This document shows positions 32,182 through 43,875 of a DNA stretch of 64,000 nucleotides, one piece after another; position 1 is the stretch's first letter, and the number at the start of each line of letters is the position of its first letter. The notes under the pieces are model-generated. The model ran no database searches. It was not told the origin of the DNA and was given only the letters and a program-made list of their open reading frames with translations. Position numbers and translations under genes: made by a program. This DNA is from Tillandsia leiboldiana (taxonomy: Eukaryota > Streptophyta > Magnoliopsida > Poales > Bromeliaceae): contig CM055071.1 of assembly GCA_029204045.2 (NCBI GenBank), forward strand, positions 18,696,867 through 18,760,866, written 5' to 3'.

Positions 32182-35100
32182 ATGGTTGAAGGTGGAAACA
32201 TCAACAAACCCCCGTTCTTCGATGGAACAAATTATGCCTACTGGAAAGTACGGATGAAAGCCTTTTTAATTTCCATCGACGAACGGGTGTGGCAATCAAT
32301 TGAATTAGGATGGTCTAATCCAACTGAAATTCTTGCTGATGTTCGCACCATCAACCTAGGTCGAAATGGACCAAGGAAGAGATTGATTTACCCTCTTACA
32401 ATGGCAAAGGGATTAACGCTTTATTTAATGCTTTGTCGCAAACAGAGTTCTCTCGCATCTCGGCATGTGAGACTGCGAAAGAAATCTGGGATGTTCTTCA
32501 AGTTACACATGAGGGAACTAACCTCGTGAAGATTCAGAAACTGCAAATGCTTAAGAGCAAGTTTGACTCTATTTTCATGGCAGAAAATGAATCGTTCACA
32601 GATTATTATACACGATTGCAAGATATCGTGAATTCATGTGCTAACTTGGGAGAGAAAATTCCAGAATTTAAAATTGTAAGAAAGATTTTAAGAACTCTTC
32701 CTGAAAAATTTCGATCCAAGGTTACGGCCATTGAAACTATTAAACACCCGGACGAAATCCGTGTAGAAGAATTAGTTGGTTCTTTACAAACATATGAAAT
32801 GACATTTCCTACCTACTATTCTTCGGGAAAGGCATCCTCTTCTAAGTCTTCAGGTTATGCTTTGAAAACAACAAAAGAAGAAGACGCGGATTCATCATCC
32901 TCAGACGATGACGAGAACCTATCTATGGAGGACTTTGAGAAGCAGCTCGCTCTCTTAACATGGAAGTTTCGCCGAAATTTTCAGAGGGGTAATTCAAGCA
33001 AAACTCCATCCTTCGGAAAGTCGAAGAAAGGCAAGGGTTCTTCAAGTTACAAGTCAAGAAAGCAAGAGAATTTTTCAAAGGATAATAAAAGTTCAGAGGG
33101 ACAAGTACAATGCTTCAAATGTCGAGGCTACGGCCACATTACAATGGAATGTCCAAATAAGAATCCGTCAAAGAAGAAAGCGATGCAAGCCGTCACTTGG
33201 GATGACACCTCATCGTCAAATGAGTCGTCTTCAAGTGATGAAGAAAATAACGCAACGGCGTTCAACGCGTCCACATCTTCACCCTTCATGTGCTTAATGG
33301 CAAGTACATTCGAGTCATTGTCCAACTCCTCCCATGTTGAAAAGAATGCAACGGATGATGAATCGGATAATTCTGAAGGTGAAGACTTTGCTCTTGCCTA
33401 CCATAAGCTTTTGAGGGATTCAAAAAAACTGGCAAAGCAAAATAAGAGTTTGAGAGGGAGATTGCAGGATCTCGAAGAAGAAGCAAAAAGGGCATCTTCT
33501 CTCTCAAACGCTCTTGAAGCGGAAAGGGATAACCTGATTAAAGCAAATGTTTCCCTTCAAGAGTCCAATGAGCTATTCGAGAAGAATTATGTAGATATGG
33601 TGAACAAAGCGAATTACTTCTTGAAGCTCTACGGCGAGGCTCGACGGGAAAAATTGGAAATGACAGAGACCATTTTCCAACTCAAAGATGATTTAAAGTA
33701 ATTTTCTTCTGGAAGGAGTAAGTTGGATAGGATTCTTGGTCTCGGTCAAACAAATCGGTTCGGCCTCGGATACACTCAAACTGGAGACATTCCTAGTTCG
33801 AGTGGGACAGTTTTTGTGCCCCAGTCGGTATCTCCTCCTCCGACACCGGAACTAACGACAAGCAACGACAACAAGCCTACTTCACCCTCATCGGGATCGT
33901 CAAGCACCAAGGTATGTTTTCGTTGTGGTATTGCAGGGCACATAAGGAGAAATTGCAAGAATGGAGCGAAAAGACCAAATCAAGTACATCTTGCAACTAC
34001 TACCAATGAGTTCATTTCCCGCAAATCAAAGAAGGACCTTTCAAAAGGAAAGAACATTGGTAGTACATCAAACAAGACGACGACGTCAAGGAAAAGCGAT
34101 GGATCAATCAAGACACTTTCACCAAAGGTATCAACTTCACAATCATTTCCGACGTACTCCAAAACTCGAAAGGTTTGGGTACGCAAAGGTGAAATTTTTC
34201 CTTGTCTTGTTGCTAATATTTCCTTGCATGCATATGATAATTCGTCTTGGTACCTGGATAGCGAATGTTCCCGTCATATGACCGGTGACAAAACTGCTTT
34301 TAAAATTTTGAGAAAATCTCCGGAGGACTTGTAGTTTTCGGAGATGGTCAATCTTCCAAAATTGTTGGAAAAGGAACTGTAGCTATTCCGGATGGCCCGG
34401 TACTGAATAATGTGTTATTTGTTGAAGGCCTTAAGACTAACCTCATAAGTATCAGTCAACTTTGTGACAATGGTTTTTCAGTTAATTTTTCATCTATTGA
34501 ATGTGTTGTAACTGATAAGGACCATGTTTTCTTTTTAAAGGGGGTTAGATCTGAAAACAATTGTTATGTTGTTCCAAATAAAATTTCTGAAAATTGTAAC
34601 TTAGCCTCTTTGAATAATGAAACACTTTAGCATGAAAGGCTAGGTCACATAAACTTTAAGGAACTTGCTAGAATTTCAAACAAAGACGTGGTCAAGGGGG
34701 TTCCAAAACTTTCACTTAAACTAAACATTGTGTGTGGTGGTTGCCAAAAGGGAAAACAATCCAGGACTGCACACAAGAGCTTGAACCAAGTTGGTACTAA
34801 ACGGCCTTTGGAACTATTGCACATGGATTTAATGGGGCCAACACGTCAACCATCTTTGGGAGGTAAATGGTATATTTTCTTATTAGTTGATGATTTCTCT
34901 AGATACTCATGGGTAGCATTTTTGAAAGAGAAAGCTGATACTTATTGATTCTTTTCAAGAGATTTGCCATCGTATTATGATTGAAAAGAATGAAAAGATC
35001 ATTCGTGTTAGAAGTGATAGAGGTGGAGAATTCATAAATTCTAAATTCATTGATTTTTGCACTTCCAACGGCATTAAACATGAATTCTCAGCACCCTATA

Positions 35101-37307
35101 CACCTCAACAGAATGGTGTAGTCGAGCGCAAAAACAGGGTTGTTCAAGAGATGGCACGTGTTATGCTTCATAGCCGAAATTTACCGTTATATTTTTGGGC
35201 TGAAGCTGTGAACACTACAGTCTATGTTATTAACCGAGTTTATTTGCGCCCGGGAACTTTAAATACACCATATGAACTATGGTTTTGTAGAAAACCGGAT
35301 ATCAAATATTTTCGTATCTTTGGGAGTCGGTGTTACATTTTACGTGACCGCGAAAATCTTGGAAAATTTGACTCTCGAAGTGACGAAGGGATTTTCTTGG
35401 GTTATTCTACAAATAGTAGAGCATATCGGGTATTTAACTTGGTATCTAAAACGATAGTAGAATCTATAAATGTTAAAGTAGATGAAGCTTTCCACTTTGC
35501 ATCTAATAAATCTACCCCTGATATCTCTCTTGATGGTGATACTCCTGCAAATGCATCTTCTCATAACAATTCTTCCGATAATGATGATGCATCTAATGGT
35601 TCTTCAAGTTTATCTGATGTGCAGGAATCTTCTCATGTACCTCCGAGTACTCCGTTACCTCAAACGTTACGCATCTCCAAGGATCACCCGGAATCTAATA
35701 TTATTGGAGACCCACAAGAAGGAGTCAGGACTCGGAGACAGTTGGTTTGTGGATTCGCTTGTTACGTTTCCTTAATCGAACCAAAGAACGTTGATAAAGC
35801 TCTTCAGGATGACTACTGGATTGAAGCAATGCAGGAAGAGCTCCATCAGTTTGAACGCAACAAAGTCTGGGAATTAACGACGCCTCCGAAGCAACACAAT
35901 GTGATTGGTACTAAATGGATTTTCAAGAACAAGAAAAATGAGGATGGTACCATCATCAGGAACAAAGCACGTTTAGTTGCTCAAGGCTACTCTCAAATAG
36001 AAGGTATAGACTTTGATGAAACTTTCGCCCCTGTAGCTAGACTCGAGTCCATTCGTATCTTATTCGCTATTGCTTGTCACTTTAAAATAAAACTCTTTCA
36101 AATGGACGTTAAGAGCGCGTTTTTAAATGGGTTTTTAAATGAGGAAGTTTATGTGGCTCAACCGAAAGGTTTTGTAGACTGTAAACTACCTAACCATGTT
36201 TTTCGTTTGAAAAAGGCTCTTTACGGTTTAAAACAAGCACCGCGAGCGTGGTACGAAATGTTGACAAAGCACCTTTTGGAGAAGGGCTATACTCGAGGGG
36301 GAGCAGACAGGACTCTCTTAGTGAAGCATTATCAAAATAACTTTATTGTTGCATAAATCTATGTTGATGACATTGTATTTGGAGCAACAAAGGATAATGA
36401 TGCTTCTAAATTCGCTGAAACCATGGAAAGCGAATTTGAGATGTCAATGATGGGCGAACTGACATACTTTCTTGGATCGCAAGTGAAACAAAATGATGAA
36501 GGCATCCATCTGTGTCAATCCAAGTATGCAAAGGAGTCGGTAAAGAAATTCGGATTAGAAAATTCTAAAGATTTTCCGACTCCTATGGGAACTAGCAATA
36601 AGGGATTAGGAAGTGAATCTCTTAGTGAGAATGTAGACGAGAAACTTTATCGCAGCATGATTGGAAGTCTACTTTACCTCACAGCTAGTCGCCCGGATAG
36701 ATCCTTTAGTGTTTGGATTTGAGCGAGATATCAATCAGCACCAAAGGAGGTTCACCTGAAAGTGGTGAAAAGGATCATCCGGTACATCAAAGGAACCATT
36801 AATTTCGGAATTTGGTATCCTATGGGAACAAATCTAGATATTGTTGGATATTCAGATGCCGATTGGGCAGGATCTGTGGATGATCGAAAAAGTACGAGTG
36901 GTGCATGTTTTTATCTTGGCCATTGCCTTGTTGCATGGCATAGTAAAAAGCAAAACTGCATTGCACTCTCGACTGCCGAAGCGGAATATATCTCAGCGGG
37001 TAGTTGTTCAACTCAACTCATTTGGATGAAAAGCGTGTTGAGTGACTTCCGGATTTCAACAACTTCGGTAACTGTTTTATGTGACAACACTAGTGCTATA
37101 AACATTTCGAAAAACCCTGTGTTGCACTCAAGAACAAAACACATTGAACTTAGATATCATTTTCTTAGAGAGCTAGTTGAATCAAATATTCTTCAAATTT
37201 CCTACATTTCAACTGAAGATCAATTAGCTGACATTTTAACAAAACCTTTGGATCAAAAATGTTTTATTCATTTGCGTAAAGCAATTGGAATGCTTTCCTT
37301 GAAATAA
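32182..37307 (+). pseudogene. gag-pol: Sire copia gag-pol polyprotein, right copy
   Basis: Same domains and order as the left copy. Gag starts at 32182; one base is missing near 32353 relative to the left copy, and one is extra near 34944. Lesions shared by both copies are the TAA after gag residue 506 (33699), the frameshift near 34325, TAG at 34628, TAA at 36354 just before YVDD, and TGA at 36720. The longest open stretch, 34977-36356, holds most of integrase and the RT fingers and palm up to the YVDD box. 36423-36722 is the RT connection, and 36762-37307 is RNase H (DADWAG, STAEAEYISA, CDNTSAI) to the natural stop. The element cannot make an unbroken Pol, so it depends on others to move. 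Confidence 0.93.
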
Positions 37308-38884
37308 CCTCTTTTTGAAACTCTTGTTTAGGTTAGGTTTTGTTTTTGTGTTTTTGTTCATTATCTATGCTTAGACATAGAACACTAATTGAGCATATGT
37401 CTTATTGACTTTAGTAGCATCTTTTCGTTTATTTAGAAATTTATTATGCTTTGGATATCATAATAATTCATTTGATGCAATGATCATTTATGTGAATTAA
37501 GTCATCTTTGTGTTGATCGAAGTCAATTTCTCTCTCGATGATCTCTTGGTATAGTTTTTATCTTATTTGACTATTTAGTCGAGTATGAAATCGAGATCAA
37601 TATTTGGTTGAATACTTTATATCTTAAATAATTGATAGCCAATTGAGGGGGAGTCAAAGAAAAAGTGTTATGCTCAAAAAATGTGGAAAGAGTTACATCC
37701 CAATGAGGAGTGTGAAAACTACCACCACATGGAGGAAAGAGCTACCACCTCGGTCGTCCGAGTACTGTGTGCAGCTACCACATGTATACCAAGCATGGTT
37801 GTTCAAGTTGATTAAATAAAATGCTTTTTGGAATACTTGACTCTATCAAATTCCAAGGTTGGTATAAGGTGGGGATTTTATTGAAAGATGCTCAAAGAGC
37901 CACTCCTTACTATAATTTGACTAGATATATTATTTAACTTATCTGGGATTTCAAACATCTATTGATCTTGGTATTTCATTTTCTTTACCAAATTGATGAT
38001 TTGATAAAGGCATTACTCATAAGATCATGATAGATGTAATTGAAGTTGTTCAACTTTAAGGGATTTAATTTTTATAAATTTTCATTTCATTAATTGGCTA
38101 TTATTGATAGATTTAGTATAATCTATTTCTTTTGATATGAAATGATGGTTTTTGGTTAAAGTTGATACACAAAAGTGCTTACAATCTTTTTCTGGATTTT
38201 CTAGAAATTTTCTTTTTTTTTTTTCTGAAGAAAAAGGTTGGAGCCGATCCGGATTGGACAAGCCGATCCGGATCCCGAACGCAGGTATTTCCTGCGGGTA
38301 GCCGATCCGGATTGAAATCTCGATCCGATCCGGATCACGGCTAGGGTTTATATGAAACGAAGGGGATTTTGATTTTATTTTCATCACAAGCATTTGTTTC
38401 TAAGCTTCCAAACTTTCTCTCTCTAAAAAGCAAGGATCTTGGAGCCCTCTAAACTAATTTTCTTCAATTCGAAGTAAGTTTTCTTGATCAAAATCTCATT
38501 TTTTTCACAGCTTTTCTTATTTTTCCTCAAAATGTGATGACTTTCTTGCATCTTTTTCGTTTGTGGATGGTTTTTGATCAAACTTCTTTTGAAATAAGAA
38601 CTCTGGGAACATTAGTTTTGATTATATGCTAGGTATTCTCCTGATTAACGGATTTTTGGGCTTCGTTTTCTGAAAATTTGGTTTTAGGGCATATAATAGG
38701 AATTTTTGAAAATTATAGAATTGATCTATTTTTAAAATTCTTTTTGGAAAACTAATTTGATTCTTAGTCTCTCTACACGATTATGATTGTTTGGGTATAA
38801 TTTTTTCAAATTTTTGAAAATTAACAATTCTTCGTGTTCTTGAGTTGTTGCTCACAGGATTTCTTTTCACAAGTAATAGCAACA
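37308..38884 (+). other. Post-pol region, right copy
   Basis: Noncoding, about 1.6 kb. The conserved block (about 37680-37920) is shared with the gag-only element. Four palindromes lie at 38246-38336, then a TATA-like TTTATATGA at about 38347. A hairpin GCAGG-TATTT-CCTGC is at 38281-38295. Confidence 0.75.
38246..38336 (+). repeat. Internal GATCCGGATC array ahead of ORF3
   Basis: Four GATCCGGAT(C/T) copies, the first at 38246 and the last at 38327, followed within about 10 bp by TTTATATGA. This echoes the LTR layout of palindromes then TATA box. Confidence 0.8.
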
Positions 38885-40026
38885 ATGACGTTTTCATGGA
38901 TCATCTTTCTGCTAGTCGCAATAGTACACACTCGAGCAACAAACAAACTGAAAAGAGCTAAGAAAACTCAACGAAAAGGTGAATTTCTTCTTGTCAGCGA
39001 TTCAGAGGCTGAAGCAGATAATCAAGAAGTAGATTGGGACAAATTGACGGATGATGAATCAATGCCTGTTCAACCTAAGCAAAAGAATTTCGACACATCA
39101 AAAGGAAAAGCACCTATGACTTCACCAACCATCTCGGTGAAAAGGAAACGACTAGCTCGACGCTTTGGACAAGCACGAGATGTTGATATTAACACACCAT
39201 TAGTTCCTGATTCTCCGCCTCGCTTGGAAGATGTGTTCATTAATGCTGACCGTCTTAGGGCATTTGAACGTCGAGAATGCATCGGAGAAAGACATGTGAA
39301 TATTGGTGCCCTCCGAGATCACTCACCGGAGTTCGGGATGTTAATTGAACAAGCTAATCTTATCCAAGTTTGCAGATTCCCGAAATTACTTGGGTATTGT
39401 TTGCATCGTGTGAGAACTTTTTACTCAAATGCGAGACATCTTCAGGAAGATGAACACGGTTCGATGCAATTTTACACAAACATCCAAGGGATGTCAATGT
39501 CACAGCACAAAAGGAACAAGCTGAACCATGCCAAGAGGACACAAAGAATATCCTTCGAACTGAAACTGAATCAGAAGACGAAAAAGATTGGGACACATTT
39601 CTTCATGAAGTACAATAAGGTATTGATGACGCAAATAAGTTTTACCTAAAGAACAAGAAGTTGATGAAGTCTTCCTCAACAATCAAGCAGTACACAAGGA
39701 AAAAGAATTCGCGAGACAATGGAATTCAAATCAATCAACCTCGTGACACTTCACATTCTATGCCAAGAAGATCTCCTTGGAATGAAGGTGAAACTGCACC
39801 CTCAACTGTCACACAACGTTCTTCAACCTCCAGAAGAACCGACCAAAAAGCAAACTTAGTGTCTTCCATCAATCAAGAACAAGAAAAACTGGCTATGGAA
39901 CTAAGACAGATGTCCACGGACATATATAAGATGAAACAGGAATGTTCTAAGATTTCGGGAATGCTTAAAGGAATTTTGAACAAACTGGGATATAGTGCCT
40001 CAGATAATTCAGACTCAGATAACTAA
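38885..40026 (+). pseudogene. ORF3 of Sire element (env-like position), frameshifted
   Basis: The likely start is ATG 38885 (MTFSWIIFLLVAIV), giving a short hydrophobic N-terminus, then a basic and an acidic region, then a domain with RRECIGERHVNIGAL and HRVRTFYSNARHL. This resembles the putative plant transposon protein domain (Transposase_32 type) that occurs in third ORFs of plant retrotransposons. The frame is open to 39649, but from about 39500 a different frame looks more like coding sequence (ETESEDEKDWD). A third segment, 39661-40026, carries a coiled coil (QEKLAMELRQMSTDIYKMKQ) and an acidic end. At least one frameshift has broken it. The role is unknown. The left copy is cut by the gap just after its start. 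Confidence 0.6.
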
Positions 40027-40651
40027 ATGTTGTCTGATTTCTTGTGCAGGTTTTAGATTTAGTTTTCACATTTTCTGAACTTTTAACTCTCCTTACGTTT
40101 TGTATTTTTGGCTTGATTTTGTGACAAAAAGGGGGAGAGAGAAACGAACAATGAATGATGAACAATGATATGTGAACTCTGAACTTTGAACTATGAAGGT
40201 AAGTATCACAACTTGTGGTTTTGTATTGTGTTTAAATGCATGCCCCGACTAACTATTTGACTAATTATTTGGGCATGTACTATTACTAACAAGTTGCTTG
40301 ATTACTAACAAAGTTATGACATCTTGAATTTTGTTGTTTAGAAGATATGTCGATGTTTTATTGTTGATCCTATTACATATCTAAATTCGTAAAATGTCAT
40401 AGTGAGTATAAACTCTATCTCTGTTAGGTTTTGAATGCTAAAAATTCTTGAGGTATCTAACGATCTTGTTTTGTCAAGAATTGCTTCTTTTTGCAGAGAG
40501 TACAGATGTCTAAGTCTAGAGTCTGTTTTAGGAGTTTATCTCATGTATTTTATTTTGGATCTCTATTGTAAATTTTTGTTGTATGGTGATAGCAACAAAA
40601 ATATCTTTTTGAATTTTCTTTAGTGGATTTGTGTTTTGTCACGAAACCGCC
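40027..40651 (+). other. Region between ORF3 and the polypurine tract
   Basis: Noncoding and AT-rich. It has a second purine tract (AAAAAGGGGGAGAGAG at about 40126) some 520 bp before the functional one. Its end resembles about 3900-4111. Confidence 0.7.
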
Positions 40652-40663
40652 AAAGGGGGAGAT
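40652..40663 (+). promoter_or_regulatory. Polypurine tract
   Basis: AAAGGGGGAGAT, immediately before the 3' LTR. Confidence 0.9.
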
Positions 40664-41909
40664 TGTTAAGGAATTTGTTTTGGCGCATTTCGTGAAAGTA
40701 TTTAAGTCTTGAAGATTGAAGATGAAGAAGTTTGGATCATGTAACTCAATCTCAAGAAAGAAGAATTCAAAAGGATCAGGTATGTTTAACTAATTATTTT
40801 TGGTGATCCGAATACTTTTTATAGTGTAGAAACACTTGGATGAATTTTTAATTGCATAAAAATCAAAAACTGGACATGGGACATGTTCAGGATCCGGATC
40901 AGACATTCCAATACGGATCCCGAAGGGTGTTAGTTCATATGCAAATTCAATCCGGATCCAAGCCCTTTATGATCCGGATCCCGAACATGGGTTTTTGCTG
41001 AATTGTATGAACGATCCGGATCAGGCACTTCGATCCGGATCCCGAACCTTTGTTTTTCAGGAAACTGTCTGTCTCGTTACTGCAATCCGGATCGCCGAAA
41101 TCCGATCCGGATCGTCGTCCTGAAAAATCCCAGAAAAGGTTAGTTTTTTATTCTTATCTTCTTCCAACGGTTTCTAACCTATAAATAGACCCTTTAATTC
41201 ATCTTTTAGGGTACGACGCAAAAAGCGAAAAATACGACCGAAATAAAAAAATCCACATATAGAGAAGAAAGGAAATACTAGATTTAATTCTATGTTTCTT
41301 CATCTATATTATTAATTTGATTCTAGGTTTTCCAAACTCAGATTTTGAGTAGAATCAAATTAATGAATACTTAGATGGTATTTCCGATCTATTTCTAATC
41401 TAAGTATTCGGCGGATCATCACCACCCAAAAACAACGATTTTTCCAAAATCGGCGCGTGGACTCGTGTGGCCTTGTGGATTCAAGGTGCAACCGCTCTCG
41501 TGGATTCGGAGCGAGGTACGTTCATGGATTCGAAGCGTGCTATTGGGTGAAGACCGTGGATTCGGTCGGACGTCGTGGATTCGGCGTTGGGCGCTGATCG
41601 TGGATTCGAGAAGCGTTGCGGAGCGAGCGGAGAAGATCTACTAGGAGCGTATGGAAAAGGTTGAGTCGTCTGTGAGTACGGTATATCACCTTGTACGTGT
41701 TTAATTCTAGTGGATTTCACCGTGTGATCGGTCCCGTGGTTTTTTACTCCGGTTTGGAGTTTTTCCACGTAAAAATCTTGCGTGTTTATTTTTATTTCCG
41801 CATTGGGTTTTATTACGCAATGATTTTTTGAGTGTTTAACGTTTACACCTATTCACCCCCCTCTAGGTGTTTTTTTCCCTATTTAGATCCAATTATATAT
41901 AACCCAACA
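40664..41909 (+). repeat. 3' LTR of Sire element (1246 bp), uninterrupted
   Basis: TGTTAAGG to ACCCAACA. Palindrome array 40891-41113, TATA box 41180-41188, hairpin array 41454-41615. It contains the empty site of the solo LTR. The TSD GGATG follows at 41910-41914. Confidence 0.94.
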
Positions 41910-42912
41910 GGATGCCATGACGTTGGTACGCGGCAGTGATACCACGTTGTGAGTACACAACGGTGAGGGTTCTATGATAGTTTGAGCACAGACAGGTTGG
42001 GATTGTTTTTCGGCAGATGCCTTTGTGAGAGTGGTAGCTTTGTGGGGCCTTTTAGCCGAAGGCGGTGCCCAGGTGGTGTTCAGGATCCAGTAAGGGCATT
42101 GTGAGCTTACACCGCGGTCAAATGGATTGACTATTGCCCTGTCGTCTTTAGGATTTGAGGAATTGAGAGTTCCAGCGGTGGTTGGACGGGTTGGCAGCCG
42201 AACCCGTCGTGGATATTTGGATTTATTTCCGAAGTGGCTTAGAGCTTGGGAAACACTTGAGGATAGTGCGGCAACTTCTAAGAAGGGAGAAGTTGGTTGT
42301 CTGGTTGGAAGAGCTTGTACTTGACTTCAAAGGGGTCTGTGGATAGGCCATGTGATTTCAGCTGCAAGAGTGTCTGTAGACCCAACGAAGAGTAATGCCG
42401 TTGGGAATTAGCCTAAGCTTACGATTGTGGCAGAGGAAAGAGGCTTTTGGACTATGCAAGGCCAGTGTAGCTTGGAAGAGGCAAAGCTGAGGAGGAAACC
42501 GGCATTAATATAGATGTTGCCTGTGATATAGAGAGCATAGAGTTATGCAGAGACTCTTGAACCTGAAGTACTTGGTTACTCAGGATGATTTGGGTTGAGG
42601 CAACGCCGGTGGATAGAGTTATTAAGTTGTATGAATGGTATACTATAGTATTATCCCGGCGAGGACATTATAATCAGTATGCCTTGACTAGGCAAGCAAT
42701 GCAACCATGGAACGAGGTGTTAGATCAGTGGTTGCCTTTCTGCAACTTAGAATTGAGAGCTAAGGGTTGAGTGTTATTCCAATGTTGGAATTTTTCCCCT
42801 GTGGATGGTGTGAGAGCCGTGTTGTGGTAGTTGAGCATTTTATTGCTAAGGAGAAACGGAGGTTATATGCCGATTAAAGGCATAGAGTGTTGGTTTTGGG
42901 AACCTTGATCTG

Positions 42913-42930
42913 AAAAAAAAAAAAAAAAAA
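42913..42930. repeat. A18 homopolymer
   Basis: A run of 18 A. The sequence beyond it still matches the gypsy interior, so it is not the tail of a retroposed copy. Confidence 0.85.
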
Positions 42931-43023
42931 TCCACTATCCGCAGGGATATGTAGATTCGAGTTACGCGGGGAATTTGGTCCGCGAGTTTCTATCTGGCCG
43001 GAAGAGGTATTGGTGATCACCTG

Positions 43024-43599
43024 TGTGACACCCCCGGAATTTGGATTAGTCCTATATATAAATGATATAATAGGACTAAATCTCTAACCCGGCTATAGCA
43101 TTTTGGATGGTAGCAAAATCCAAGAGGAACATGAGAGTTAAGCGTGCTAGAGCTAGAGTAGTTCTAGGATGGGTGACCCCCTGTGAAGTGGGGCGTCACA
43201 GTTGGTATCAGAGCCATTCACCAGCCGGAAATGTGAGATGAGTCTCGGCTGAGCTAGGGTTTTATAGCGGGTAGAGCGAGGCTCCCCGGCTAATGACCGT
43301 TGTGGGTGGAGTGCAGCTCCCCACAAGGTCGGCTAAGGCTAGCGAGACGAGTCTCACATCGCCTGGTGCTTGTGAGTGTGCTTGAGCCTGACGTGGACGT
43401 CAGGGCTTAAAGGGGGGAAGAATGTGACACCCCCGGAATTTGGATTAGTCCTATATATAAATGATATAATAGGACTAAATCTCTAACCCGGCTATAGCAT
43501 TTTGGATGGTAGCAAAATCCAAGAGGAACATGAGAGTTAAGCGTGCTAGAGCTAGAGTAGTTCTAGGATGGGTGACCCCCTGGGAAGTGGGGCGTCACA
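43024..43599 (+). mobile_element. Cassandra-like miniature LTR element (TRIM)
   Basis: A 576-bp element with 177-bp LTRs (43024-43200 and 43423-43599) differing by one base (T at 43183, G in the second copy). Primer site TGGTATCAGAGCC at 43203-43215, purine tract AGGGGGGAAGAA at 43411-43422, TSD ACCTG at 43019-43023 and 43600-43604. There is no ORF. Each LTR holds the 3' half of a 5S rRNA gene, including its internal promoter, the defining feature of Cassandra elements. It sits in the decayed gypsy pol tail. Confidence 0.93.
43136..43189 (+). promoter_or_regulatory. 5S rRNA-derived Pol III promoter in first LTR
   Basis: AGTTAAGCGTGCT (box A), GTAGTTCTAGG (intermediate element) and ATGGGTGACC (box C), in 5S order and spacing. 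The second LTR has the same at 43535-43588, with TGGGAAGT as in real 5S. Confidence 0.88.
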
Positions 43600-43875
43600 A
43601 CCTGCATGTTTTGAAATTTCGCTGCCTTGGATTTGGTTGAGGATTTGTGTTATCAGGAGCAGCCGATGAAAATTCTTGCTGGTGAGGCAGAAGAATTGTG
43701 CAGTCGAGTTATACCTTTAGTGAAGATTCAGTGGAGCCATCATGATGAGTGAGGATGACCACCTGAGAGCCTGAGGAGAAGTTAGGGATCTCCTATCCAC
43801 ATATGATTGAGACACCCTCCTGAGTTATGGGTTTATTCTGGTTTCGAGGACGAAACCTTTTTAAGGAGGGGAGAG

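Larger units (their letters stand above)
26186..41909 (+). mobile_element. Sire-type copia element, right copy, reaches the 3' LTR
   Basis: Preceded by GGATG (26181-26185) and by 24 more bases that also precede the left copy. It comprises the 5' LTR (26186-32148, with the solo LTR at 27125-31854), primer site 32151-32162, gag-pol 32182-37307, post-pol, ORF3, polypurine tract and 3' LTR (40664-41909), then GGATG at 41910-41914. About 26186-31970 carries many 1-2 base indels compared with the left copy, typical of an unpolished contig end. Without the solo LTR the element is about 11 kb. Confidence 0.9.
41915..43875 (+). pseudogene. Decayed gypsy interior, right half (pol tail)
   Basis: Continuation of 11431-13318, interrupted again by the miniature element at 43024-43599. 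About 42127-42324 matches 51494-51679 on the minus strand (TRRGYLDLFPKWLRA). About 42945-43018 matches about 51370-51420. From 43605 to 43760 it reads the Tekay C-terminus (VKIQWSHHDE) with stops, followed by the usual GTTTCGAGGACGAAAC stretch and a purine tract ending at 43875. Most of RT, RNase H and integrase is missing, so the family seems internally deleted. Confidence 0.65.

Noticed and set aside
38834..38884. Upstream start for ORF3 at 38834
   Set aside because: No support for that codon as a start; ATG 38885 is the first methionine followed by a plausible N-terminus.
26186..38899. A second, independent Sire insertion
   Set aside because: It shares flanking bases, the identical nested solo LTR and the lesions with the left copy, and abuts an N gap; assembly duplication explains it better.
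42900..42935. Poly(A) tail of a SINE, LINE or retrogene
   Set aside because: Gypsy interior homology continues on both sides, and no target duplication or element body is seen.
43136..43200. Stand-alone 5S rRNA gene
   Set aside because: Only the 3' half with promoter boxes is present, and it lies within both LTRs of a miniature element.
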